This document shows, piece by piece, positions 24,779 to 32,769 of a DNA stretch of 64,000 bases. Source of the stretch: Planctomycetota bacterium (lineage in GTDB: Bacteria > Planctomycetota > Phycisphaerae > SM23-33); the NCBI GenBank assembly GCA_009908915.1, contig JAAAOJ010000015.1, positions 1 to 64,000 on the forward strand, written 5' to 3'. The number at the start of each line of letters is the position of its first letter. Within the stretch, counting starts at the first letter, position 1. Under the pieces are notes generated by a model. The model saw only the letters and a list, made by a program, of their open reading frames with translations. It searched no databases and was not told the origin of the DNA. The translations under genes were made by a program, and so were the position numbers.

Positions 24779-25897
24779 TCAGGGCGTCCACATATCCTGC
24801 CAGACCATTGCGACGAACGTGCCGAAGTCGCCGTCGCGGCGGGGGTGCGTCCGGTGGACTGAGAGGATCCTGCCGTCGGCGTTCATCTCGACGGCCAGCG
24901 GCCAGAGGCTCTCGACGCCGCTCGTGCCGGCGGCATACCGCATGTCGTGGAAGAGCACCACGTGCAGGCCGGATGACTCGTCATGCGCGTAGACCGGCCG
25001 TAGCCGCCCGGCAGCGAACCAGTCGTAGATGCTGTATTCCGGAACGGTCGTGGCCCGACGAATCCATGGGCTGCCGGCCTGTTTGGCGACGCGGCTCTGT
25101 TCGTCGTCGGTGGGCAGGTCGCGGCTGAAGTGGTGAACGCGGGTGGCGATCCATTCGTCGGGGGTTTCGATGACCACCCGCCAAAGGAAAATGTGCCCGA
25201 TGGCCGGGTACGCGTCGGCCTGCAGGACCGTTTGTCGCTCGGCGTCGCCAAGTGTCGTCATCGCCCGGTGAATCGCACGGTCGTGCATGACCCGGCCGGT
25301 CCCGATGTAGCCCATCACGAGCAGCAGGGACGCCGCTGCCACAGACGACGCGGCCAACTGTCGCCGTCGCATAGGCAGGCGGCGAATGACATAGCACGCG
25401 ATGAGTCCGATGATGAACAGGGGCGTGATGAACAGGTCGATGATGGGAATGCTGTCCCAGGCGTAGCGCGTCCGCGTGATCGGCCAGAGTAGCTGCGTGC
25501 CATAGCTCGTGAAGGCGTCCAGCAGGCCATGTGTGGCGGCTGCGAGGAAACAGCAGAGGTACAGCAGCCAGAAGGGCGGCGGGGCGCCCGACTGGTCCTG
25601 CAGGTTGCCGGCCGCCTGTCGGCGTGCGATGCCGCGTCGAATGATCCACCACGGCCCGGCGAAGAGCAGGGCAATGACGGGAATGGCCAGTAGCGAGTGC
25701 GACACGCCGCGATGATAGACCAGGTGGCTGAGCGGGTAGTCGCGCCCGAGTGCGTCCATCACGCGGGAGGTGAAGACGTCGAGGTCCGGGCTGGCGGCGC
25801 ACCATGCAGCGACCCAGCCGGTCTCGCGACCGATGCGGTCACGGAAGCCCACCTGGGCGACGGCCGCCCCGAACAAGCCTTGTGTGATCGTGTCCAT
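24779..25897 (-). CDS. Membrane-bound metal-dependent hydrolase-like protein (DUF457/YdjM family)
   Basis: A 372-residue inner-membrane protein. The start of the family signature is visible: MDTITQGLFGAAVAQ, then AASPDLDVF (metal-binding Asp pair), YHRGVSHSLLAIP (His-Arg-Gly-.-.-His) and THGLLDAFTSYGTQLLWP. About four membrane helices lie in the first 230 residues and the last 140 form a soluble domain. The family is predicted to bind metal, but its substrate is not established; in E. coli YdjM belongs to the SOS regulon. I use the inner start at 25897; the frame could begin ten codons earlier. Confidence 0.8.
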   Translation of the reverse strand: MDTITQGLFGAAVAQVGFRDRIGRETGWVAAWCAASPDLDVFTSRVMDALGRDYPLSHLVYHRGVSHSLLAIPVIALLFAGPWWIIRRGIARRQAAGNLQDQSGAPPPFWLLYLCCFLAAATHGLLDAFTSYGTQLLWPITRTRYAWDSIPIIDLFITPLFIIGLIACYVIRRLPMRRRQLAASSVAAASLLLVMGYIGTGRVMHDRAIHRAMTTLGDAERQTVLQADAYPAIGHIFLWRVVIETPDEWIATRVHHFSRDLPTDDEQSRVAKQAGSPWIRRATTVPEYSIYDWFAAGRLRPVYAHDESSGLHVVLFHDMRYAAGTSGVESLWPLAVEMNADGRILSVHRTHPRRDGDFGTFVAMVWQDMWTP

Positions 25898-25927
25898 CGT
25901 CCCCATTGTAGGGCCCTGTCGACCCAA

Positions 25928-26180
25928 CAGTCCGTCGAGCAGTCCGTCTAGCAGCCCGTTTAGCCCGTTTAGCCCGTTTAGAAAGCCATCGCTGCTGCGG
26001 CCGGGCCGTTTGCTTGCGGGTCATCGTTCCGAAAACCCAGTCTCTTACAAACTATCCGATTAACCAACTACCCAATTGACCAATCACCCAATCACCCAAT
26101 CAACCCATTCGCCTGCGTTTCCGTTCCCTGATGCTCGCGACGCGGTCCATTTCTGAACGTTCTAAACGACGGGCTGCCAG
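25928..26180. repeat. CTAGCAG-type small element, copy C, with tandem ends and filler
   Basis: Starts with a run of partial ends (CAGTCCGTCGAG, CAGTCCGTCTAG, CAGCCCGTTTAG, CCCGTTTAG, CCCGTTTAGAAA). It continues with the shared core GCCATCGCTGCTGCGG and GCGGGTCATCGTTCC, and ends CGCGGTCCATTTCTGAACG ... CGACGGGCTGCC. Between 26040 and 26110 the core is interrupted by an 8-bp filler repeat (CCAATCAC repeated). A further partial end follows to about 26220. There is no gene in 25898-26215. Confidence 0.7.
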
Positions 26181-26215
26181 AAATGGATCGAGGCACTCTT
26201 TGTCGAAGCGGGCTG

Positions 26216-26740
26216 TCAGGCGTCCGTATTGTCCAGCGGGCGGAATACCTCGGCGACATGTGCCTCGTTCTCGCCCGTCAGTTCCTTGGCCTGCAACGCC
26301 TTGCCGAACCCCCGGACCAGCTTCATCGCTGGCAGCGACAGCACCAGCATCAACACGCCCGTCTCGAACGCGCCGGCGACGATCCCGGCCAGCCCGAGCA
26401 ACAGGATGTTGCTCATGCCGTCGACCAGCGGCTCGGGCAGCAGGGCACCGGCGACGAGGCAGGCGACAACCGTCACCGGCCAGCACGCAAGGGCCACGAG
26501 TTTGGCCGTTCGCCCAATGGCGTATCGCATGCGCAGCAGGCTGCCTTTGCCGGCGGTCGCGAGGTCGAGACCCAGCGACATACGCCCGGGCCATTCGAAG
26601 TCGATGGCCGTAAGGTCATTGACCTCCCGCAGGCGGTACTTGCTCTTGGGCATCTTCTCGCCCACGCCCTCCAGAGCCCGGCGAAGAATGTTCACGCACT
26701 GCTCCTGGGACCAGGGAGTCGCCATGTAGACAGGTTTCAT
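26216..26740 (-). CDS. Hypothetical membrane protein (174 aa)
   Basis: The N-terminal 75 residues are soluble (SQEQCVNILRRALEGVGEK). Two or three hydrophobic stretches follow (LVALACWPVTVVACLVAGALL, ILLLGLAGIVAGAFETGVLML), and the tail is charged and ends near EVFRPLDNTDA. The natural composition and a hydrophobic core in one frame support a real gene. The family is not recognised. It lies downstream of guaA on the same strand, 85 bp away, and could be co-transcribed. An ATG five codons in (MATPWSQ) is an alternative start. Confidence 0.7.
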   Translation of the reverse strand: MKPVYMATPWSQEQCVNILRRALEGVGEKMPKSKYRLREVNDLTAIDFEWPGRMSLGLDLATAGKGSLLRMRYAIGRTAKLVALACWPVTVVACLVAGALLPEPLVDGMSNILLLGLAGIVAGAFETGVLMLVLSLPAMKLVRGFGKALQAKELTGENEAHVAEVFRPLDNTDA

Positions 26741-26825
26741 GCCAGATACATCCCTTCATGCTGATCAGTTGTCATTACGGGAGTACTATCGGCACGAACC
26801 GTCGCGACGCGCAATCGCCCGCCGC

Positions 26826-28382
26826 CTACTCCCACTCGATGGTGGCGGGCGGTTTGGAGGAGATATCGTAGACGACGCGATTGACGCCGCGGACCTCGTT
26901 GATGATGCGGTTGGAGGTCGTTTCCAATACCTCGTACGGGATGCGCGACCAGTCGGCGGTCATGAAGTCGCTGGTGTCGACCGAGCGGATGGCCACCACA
27001 TTTTCGTAGCTGCGCCCATCGCCCATCACGCCGACGGACTGGATCGGCAGAAGGACGGCGAAGGTCTGGGCGGTCTTGCGATAGAGGTTGGCGGCTGTGA
27101 TCTCCTCCAGCAGGATGTTGTCCGCCTGCCGCAGCGTATCGAGGCGGTCGCGAGTGATCGGGCCGAGGCAGCGGACGGCAAGGCCGGGCCCCGGGAAGGG
27201 GTGTCGCCAGACGATTTGCTCGGGCAGGCCCAGCAGCTCGCCGACCTGGCGGACCTCGTCCTTGAACAGGTCCCGTAGCGGCTCGATCAACTCAAAGCCA
27301 AGCTCCGCCGGCAGGCCGCCCACGTTGTGGTGCAGCTTGATGTTCGCCGCCTGTCCGGCCAGCGAATGGCCGGACTCCACGACGTCCGGGTACAGCGTGC
27401 CCTGGGCAAGATAGCTGGCCTTGGGGAACGCGGCAGCCACTTCCTTGAACACGTCGATGAACGTATGGCCGATGATGCGGCGCTTCTCCTGCGGGTCACT
27501 GACGCCGGCAAGCTTGTCCAGGAATCGGTCGGCCGAGCGGGCGGTGGTCAGTCGTACGTGGAAATGATCGCCGAAGGTGCTTTCGACCAACTCCACCTCG
27601 TTGAGCCGCAGCAGGCCATTGTCCACGAAAATGCAGGCAAGGCGGTCGCCGAGGGCCTTGTGCAGCATAGCCGCTAGGACCGAGGAGTCCACGCCGCCCG
27701 AGAGGCCGCAGATGACCTGCTCGTCGTCGGCGACGACCTCGCGCACCTCGTCGAGGACGGCGTCGATGAAGCTGCTCATTTTCCAGAGGCCCTGGCAATC
27801 GCAGATGTCATAGAGGAAGTTGTCGAAGATCTCGTTGCCGTGCGGCGTGTGCGCGACCTCCGGGTGGAACTGCACGCCGTAGAACGGGCGGGCCTTGTGC
27901 TTGACGGCGGCAAAGGGGCAAGTGGGCGTCTCGGCGAGAATGTCGAAATCCCCGCCCGGGTCGCGGACCTGGTCGCCGTGGCTCATCCAGCCAGTCGTCT
28001 TCTGGGGCACGTTTTTCAGAAGCACGTTGGGGTTGGTGATCGACAGTTGCGCCCGGCCGTACTCGCGGCTGGCGGCGGGCTGGATGTCGGCGCCGAGCAT
28101 CTTGCAGGTCAGTTGCATGCCGTAGCAGATCGCCAGGATCGGCACGCCGAGATCGAGGATGTCCCGGCGGCAGATGGGCGCACCGTCGTCGTAGACGCTG
28201 GCCGGGCCGCCGGTAAAGATCAACCCCTTGGGGTTGAGCGCGCGAACCTCCTCGGCCGTCACGTCGGGTCGAGCCAGGACGCTGTAGACCTTTTTCTCGC
28301 GGACGCGGCGGGCGATGAGCTGCGCGTACTGTGAGCCGAAATCGAGAATCACGATCGTCTCGGATTGTCCAGCCGTGGTCAC
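26826..28382 (-). CDS. guaA: GMP synthase (glutamine-hydrolysing)
   Basis: Converts XMP to GMP using ATP and ammonia from glutamine, the last step of guanine nucleotide synthesis. Its 518 residues are full length. The N-terminal glutaminase has the nucleophile in [10 protein letters not shown] and catalytic His/Glu in [11 protein letters not shown]. The ATP-pyrophosphatase P-loop is [12 protein letters not shown]. The C-terminal dimerisation domain holds [12 protein letters not shown] and ends [14 protein letters not shown], the standard terminus. The start [20 protein letters not shown] is well placed, as the conserved [10 protein letters not shown] follows immediately. Confidence 0.97.
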   Translation of the reverse strand: MTTAGQSETIVILDFGSQYAQLIARRVREKKVYSVLARPDVTAEEVRALNPKGLIFTGGPASVYDDGAPICRRDILDLGVPILAICYGMQLTCKMLGADIQPAASREYGRAQLSITNPNVLLKNVPQKTTGWMSHGDQVRDPGGDFDILAETPTCPFAAVKHKARPFYGVQFHPEVAHTPHGNEIFDNFLYDICDCQGLWKMSSFIDAVLDEVREVVADDEQVICGLSGGVDSSVLAAMLHKALGDRLACIFVDNGLLRLNEVELVESTFGDHFHVRLTTARSADRFLDKLAGVSDPQEKRRIIGHTFIDVFKEVAAAFPKASYLAQGTLYPDVVESGHSLAGQAANIKLHHNVGGLPAELGFELIEPLRDLFKDEVRQVGELLGLPEQIVWRHPFPGPGLAVRCLGPITRDRLDTLRQADNILLEEITAANLYRKTAQTFAVLLPIQSVGVMGDGRSYENVVAIRSVDTSDFMTADWSRIPYEVLETTSNRIINEVRGVNRVVYDISSKPPATIEWE

Positions 28383-28470
28383 GTGGCGCTCCTTCCGCTC
28401 CGGCGGCCGCCGGGAAAACGCACATCATACGCGCTGGACCGGCGGCGGAGCAAGAGGGCAGCGGCGTCCC

Positions 28471-28500
28471 TTAGCAGTCCGTCTCGAAATGGATCGCCGA
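28471..28500. repeat. CTAGCAG-type element end fragment
   Basis: TTAGCAGTCCGTCTCGAAATGGATCG matches the left end of the small element (compare TAGCAGCCTGTTTAGAAATGGATCG in copy B). No matching right end is visible, so this is a truncated copy between guaA and the hydrolase gene. Confidence 0.55.
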
Positions 28501-28521
28501 GAATACGTTCGCTCTGTGACA

Positions 28522-29445
28522 TCAGTCGGCGGCCGCGTCGGTCGTGGGGGCGGGCAGGTGGCCTTCGGCGAGGTCCACCATGCGGTCGGCGAACCATGCG
28601 TCCCGAAGGACCAGGACGGTTCCGTGGGTGGCGGCCGGGATGTCGATCAGTTCGGCAGGGCCGGCGGCAGCGGCGACGATGGCCTGCCCGTGCGAGAAGG
28701 GTACGAGCGTGTCCAGCGTGCCGTGAACGACCACGAGCGGGCAGTGCAACTGCCGGACGGCCGCAAGAGCGCTGGCGTCACGCGGATCGAAGCCGGCCAA
28801 CTCTCCCGCCCGCTGCCATGCCTGCTCGTACGTCTCCGGCGAGAGCAACAACAGCAGTCGGCGTGCGACCTGTGGCCCCGACGTATACGGAGCGACGGCC
28901 ATGCATCCGGCGACGCGTGTATCGCAGGCGGCGTAACGAATGGCGGTGGTCCCGCCCATCGACACGCCCCAGACGTAGAACGGCTTGCGAATCAGTGCCT
29001 CGGCCAGGAGGGCGTCGACGACGCGACGGACGTCGTCGGCTTCCTTTGCGCCCCACGTCGTATACTCGCCGTCGCTGTCGCCGTGGGCGCGATGATCGAT
29101 GAGCACAACGTCGAAGCCACGCTCGGCAAGTTCCTCAGCGAGGCCGACGTTCTGCGATTTGCTGTGCTTGAGCCCGTGCAGCGCGACGACCGTGCCCCGC
29201 TGGGTTGTGCCACGGGCGGCGATGACCCAGGCGTCGATCTGCACGCCGTCCGTCATACGGATGCGCCGGCTCGCCGTGATCCGGCCGTCCTGCTCGAGCG
29301 TCTCGGCTGATCCGAGTGCTGCCAGACCGAGACGCCCAATGGATGCATCGCTTTCGATGAGGATGCGGGCATGCCGGTCGTCGCTGTTGCAGGCGGCGGA
29401 CGCGATACAGGCCACGAGCAGGAGCATGTGGATGGCGGATCGCAC
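28522..29445 (-). CDS. Alpha/beta hydrolase lipoprotein, catalytically complete
   Basis: A 307-residue serine hydrolase of the alpha/beta fold, probably a periplasmic or membrane-anchored esterase. The signal MRSAIHMLLLVACIASAAC ends in a lipobox. The oxyanion region is VVALHGLKHSKSQN and the nucleophile elbow is GVSMGG. The acid is in VVHGTLDTLVPF and the His in AATHGTVLV, so the triad looks intact. It lies three bases after the stop of a related gene (29449-30504), so the two are almost certainly co-transcribed and translationally coupled. Substrate unknown. The pair probably arose by tandem duplication. Confidence 0.85.
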   Translation of the reverse strand: MRSAIHMLLLVACIASAACNSDDRHARILIESDASIGRLGLAALGSAETLEQDGRITASRRIRMTDGVQIDAWVIAARGTTQRGTVVALHGLKHSKSQNVGLAEELAERGFDVVLIDHRAHGDSDGEYTTWGAKEADDVRRVVDALLAEALIRKPFYVWGVSMGGTTAIRYAACDTRVAGCMAVAPYTSGPQVARRLLLLLSPETYEQAWQRAGELAGFDPRDASALAAVRQLHCPLVVVHGTLDTLVPFSHGQAIVAAAAGPAELIDIPAATHGTVLVLRDAWFADRMVDLAEGHLPAPTTDAAAD

Positions 29446-29448
29446 GGC

Positions 29449-30504
29449 TTATCCGGCGTCGTCTGCGCCGGCTTCTTCATCCGGCAGCGATGCTGGGCTC
29501 TTGACCGGTTTCAGATCGTCCTCGTCGCTGGCCGGCGGTGGGATGTTTGGCTGCGGGGCCGGCACATCCTCGTCTTCCTGTTCGACGCCGGCCGACGATC
29601 GGCCCGGCGTGAACGTGCCGTCGGCGACCTCGACGATGCGGTCGGCCCGCCAGGTGTCGAAGTCGATCAGGGCGAAGTACTCTGGCGTGCCAGGCATGAT
29701 AATCTGCAGCCGCTTCTGCTTGTGCGGCACGGCGAGATAGATCGCCTCGCTCTCGGCAACCGGCACGACCATATCCAGCGTGCCGTGGACGATGTAGATC
29801 GGGCAGGTGAGCGTTGCGGCGTCTTTGACGGCCGCTGTGGCGTAGGGGTCGAAGCCGGCGAGTTCGCCGGCCTTCTCAAGTTCCGCGTGGATCCGGTCCG
29901 GCGTGGCCAGGGCCCCGAGGTCGCGGCGGGCTTTGGTTTCGGTGCTGGCCCACGGCGCCATGACCATGAGACCCTTGACGCGGGGCTCGATGGCGGCGTA
30001 CTGGATGGCTGTCGCACCGCCGAACGTCGTGCCGAAGGCGATGATCGGCTCGGCGGTGACCGTTCCGTCGGCGATGTAGGCGTTGACGGCGGCCTGGACG
30101 TCGATCTTCTCCTTCGCGCCACAGGTGATATACTCGCCGCCGCTCCAGCCATGCATGCGGAGATCGACAAGTACCGAATCGTAGCCGCGTTTGGCCAGCC
30201 TGCCAGCGAGGTCGATATAGTCCAGTTTCGACTGACCTTCGCCGTGTAGCAGCACCACCGTGCCCTTGGCCGGCCCGTCGGTGTCGTGCGCGATGGCGAA
30301 GCTGTCGATCTTGACGCCGTCGGGGCTCATGAGCACCTTGTGGTCGTCGATCTTGCCGGACTTGACGAGGCTTTGCGGGTTGGTCAGCCCGACGGAGAAA
30401 CTCGAGGGAGGGACGGTTCCCGAGGTGACGATCTTGCTGCTGCCGCAGCCGCCGCAGACAACCAGCAGGACGACCCCAACGCATACTAGCCATGCATGCT
30501 TCAT
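29449..30504 (-). CDS. Alpha/beta hydrolase-like lipoprotein with a degenerate active site
   Basis: A 351-residue paralogue of the next gene. The signal MKHAWLVCVGVVLLVVCGGC ends in a lipobox, and AAAGGAG precedes the ATG at 30504. The fold is kept (VVLLHGEGQSKLDYIDLAG, YIVHGTLDMVVPV). The elbow reads GTTFGG, with Thr in place of the nucleophilic Ser. The segment aligned with the catalytic His of the sister protein reads IMPGTPEYFAL, without His. The acidic residue remains. A 60-residue Pro/Glu/Asp-rich tail is added. It is likely a pseudo-hydrolase that binds a ligand or partner, unless Thr can act as nucleophile. It is the first gene of the two-gene unit. Confidence 0.82.
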   Translation of the reverse strand: MKHAWLVCVGVVLLVVCGGCGSSKIVTSGTVPPSSFSVGLTNPQSLVKSGKIDDHKVLMSPDGVKIDSFAIAHDTDGPAKGTVVLLHGEGQSKLDYIDLAGRLAKRGYDSVLVDLRMHGWSGGEYITCGAKEKIDVQAAVNAYIADGTVTAEPIIAFGTTFGGATAIQYAAIEPRVKGLMVMAPWASTETKARRDLGALATPDRIHAELEKAGELAGFDPYATAAVKDAATLTCPIYIVHGTLDMVVPVAESEAIYLAVPHKQKRLQIIMPGTPEYFALIDFDTWRADRIVEVADGTFTPGRSSAGVEQEDEDVPAPQPNIPPPASDEDDLKPVKSPASLPDEEAGADDAG

Positions 30505-30585
30505 GTTCGCACTCCTTTGTGAACCGCTTGTCTTGCGACCATTAGACGTCATGCTCGCCGCGAGGGAAAGACAATTTTCACGCGG

Positions 30586-32523
30586 TCAGGTTCGATGGAA
30601 CTGCTTGTCCAGTTCGCGGAGGCTCATTCGCAGCGTCGTCGGGCGCCCGTGCGGACAGGCCGATGCCTTCTTGCTACCAGCCGCCTGGTCGAGCAGTTCT
30701 GCCATCTCAGCGTCGCTGAGCGGGTCACCGGCCTTGATCGCCGCCTTGCAGGCCATCATCGCCAGGACGGTCTCGAGGATGCGTTCGCCAGCGGCCTCGG
30801 TGGCGCCGTCGGCATCGTCCTCGGCTAGCTGGTCGAGCAGCTCGCGCAGCAGCGGCCCCATGGCCACGCCGCGCTCGGCGAGGATCGTCGGGTACTGCTG
30901 GACGGCGAAGGCCGACTTGCCGAACGGTTCGACCTCGATGCCGAGGGACGCCAGCAGTTCGGCATTGCTTTCGAGGAGCGCGGCTTCGCCGGCGGTGACG
31001 CTGAAGCTCTCGGGGATCAGCATCCGTTGCGTCGAGAGCCCGCCTTCGGCAAATCGGTGCTTCAACTGGTTGTAGAGGATGCGCTCGTGCAGGGCGTGCT
31101 GGTCGACGATCACCAGCCCGTCGTTGGTCTCGGTGACGATGTAGGTGTCGGCGATTTGCAGCAGTGGCCGGGGCGCGGCAGCCGACAGGGCGGGCGCTGC
31201 TTCGCGCGGCGCGGAGGTGTCCGTCGCATCGCGCGCGGCGGAATCGGTCGGTGTGGCGCCAACCGCTGGGGCCGATGCTGGGGGCCAGGTTCGCTGGGGC
31301 TCTGACGGGGCGGATCGGGAAGGCGGGGCGAGCGGGCCGGGGCGGGGCGCCTGTGCAGGCGGTCGGCTGTCCCGCTGGGGGCGGATGCCTTCCGGGACGC
31401 TCAATGCCGGCTGGGGCGGCGGGGCTTTCTTGAAGAAGTCGGCCATCGCCTGCTTGAGGCTGTCGGTGCGTGCGCGACTGTCGGTGCGGGCATCCGGCAG
31501 ATCGCCGGGTCGGCCGGCGTCCGCACTGGGTCGCAGGTCGCCGCGATTCAGCGTTTCTTTCAGGGCGGCCATCAACTCGCCGTAGACCCGGTTGGAGTCG
31601 CGGAAGCGGACCTCGATCTTGGTCGGGTGGACGTTGACGTCAACGTCGCCGGGGTCGATGTCGATAAAGATGAAGACCGGCGCGCTCTTGCCGGGCGCCA
31701 GCAGGCCGCGGTAGGCCTCGCGCAGGGCATGACCGAGGAGGCGGTCGCGGATGTAGCGGCCGTTGAGGAAGACGTACTGCCACCTTGTCGTGGAGCGTGC
31801 GGCGGAGGGCTTGCCGATATACCCGGCAATGCCGATCGAATCGGTCCGCTGCGAGAGCTTCAGCAGCGCCTCGGCGAGGTCGGGCGTGAACAGATCGGCG
31901 ATACGATCGAGCGTGGCCTCGGTGGCGGGTAGATTGAGGCTCTCGCGGCCGTTGTGGCGGAGGGTGAAGGCGATATCCGGGTGCGGCAGGGCGAGACGGG
32001 CGATTTGCTCGGTAACGTGGCCGAACTCGGTGTTGGTGGTGCGCAGGAATTTGCGGCGGGCGGGCGTATTGAAGAACAGGTCGCGGATCTCAACGCTGGT
32101 TCCGGGCGGTGCGGCGGCGGGCATCGGCTCGTGGATATCCTCGCCATCGGCAGCGATCTCCCAGCCGCTGTCGGCCTTGGCGAGGCGCGTTCGGATGCGG
32201 GCATGGGCGATCGAGGCAATGGCGGCCAAGGCCTCGCCGCGAAAGCCCATCGTGGCGATGTTAAACAGGTCGTCCTCGGCGGAGATCTTGCTGGTTGCGT
32301 GCGGGGCGAAGGCCATCTCGGCGTCGCTACGACCCATGCCCGTTCCGTTGTCGGTCACCTGGATGAGCTTTCGTCCGCCGTCTTCGACCGCGACGTCGAT
32401 GCGGGTCGCCCCGGCGTCGACGGCATTCTCGACAAGCTCCTTGACCACGCTGGCCGGTCGCTCAATGACCTCGCCGGCGGCGATCTTGTTGACGAGATGT
32501 CCGGGCAGCCGGTTGATCGTCAT
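30586..32523 (-). CDS. mutL: DNA mismatch repair protein MutL
   Basis: MutL couples mismatch recognition by MutS to strand removal. The 645-residue protein has the GHKL ATPase motifs VKELVENAVDAG, VTDNGTGM, GFRGEALAAI and GTSVEIRDLFFNTPARRKFL. A Pro-rich linker follows (residues 350-450), then the C-terminal dimerisation domain. That domain contains DQHALHERILYNQL, ACKAAIKAG and CPHGRPTTLRMSLREL. These resemble the endonuclease-type C-terminus, but the last Glu of the DQHAx2Ex4E pattern is Asn here, so nicking activity is uncertain. It is the last gene of a minus-strand run beginning with the histidine kinase gene, but a 130-bp gap precedes it. No MutS in the window. Confidence 0.95.
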   Translation of the reverse strand: MTINRLPGHLVNKIAAGEVIERPASVVKELVENAVDAGATRIDVAVEDGGRKLIQVTDNGTGMGRSDAEMAFAPHATSKISAEDDLFNIATMGFRGEALAAIASIAHARIRTRLAKADSGWEIAADGEDIHEPMPAAAPPGTSVEIRDLFFNTPARRKFLRTTNTEFGHVTEQIARLALPHPDIAFTLRHNGRESLNLPATEATLDRIADLFTPDLAEALLKLSQRTDSIGIAGYIGKPSAARSTTRWQYVFLNGRYIRDRLLGHALREAYRGLLAPGKSAPVFIFIDIDPGDVDVNVHPTKIEVRFRDSNRVYGELMAALKETLNRGDLRPSADAGRPGDLPDARTDSRARTDSLKQAMADFFKKAPPPQPALSVPEGIRPQRDSRPPAQAPRPGPLAPPSRSAPSEPQRTWPPASAPAVGATPTDSAARDATDTSAPREAAPALSAAAPRPLLQIADTYIVTETNDGLVIVDQHALHERILYNQLKHRFAEGGLSTQRMLIPESFSVTAGEAALLESNAELLASLGIEVEPFGKSAFAVQQYPTILAERGVAMGPLLRELLDQLAEDDADGATEAAGERILETVLAMMACKAAIKAGDPLSDAEMAELLDQAAGSKKASACPHGRPTTLRMSLRELDKQFHRT

Positions 32524-32656
32524 GACAGGGCGACTCCGTTCGGTTAGGACAGCCCACGATTGTAGGCGGCAGGCCGCCCGTATTCAAAGGCAATGCGGTC
32601 CTCGGCGGTCAGGTCCTTGTGTGGATCGTTCCCGGCCTGGAAGGGTGACGAGCGCT

Positions 32657-32767
32657 TCACCAGGCGATGTGGGCGCGGCAGCGCTTGCCAAGGAGACCGA
32701 AGAACAACGCCAGCAGCGCCGCGGCGAGGGCGCTGCTGATTGCCCACCCGACGACGGGGCCGGGCAT
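32657..32767 (-). CDS. 36-residue membrane peptide downstream of the NtrC-like gene
   Basis: ATG at 32767, two bases after the stop of the NtrC-like gene. It encodes MPGPVVGWAISSALAAALL, continuing to FFGLLGKRCRAHIAW with one hydrophobic helix and a basic end. The position suggests translational coupling. The size, single helix and lack of a recognised family leave the role open. It might equally be a chance frame, but the hydrophobic run in an otherwise Arg-rich GC-rich region argues for a gene. Confidence 0.45.
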   Translation of the reverse strand: MPGPVVGWAISSALAAALLALFFGLLGKRCRAHIAW

Positions 32768-32769
32768 GA

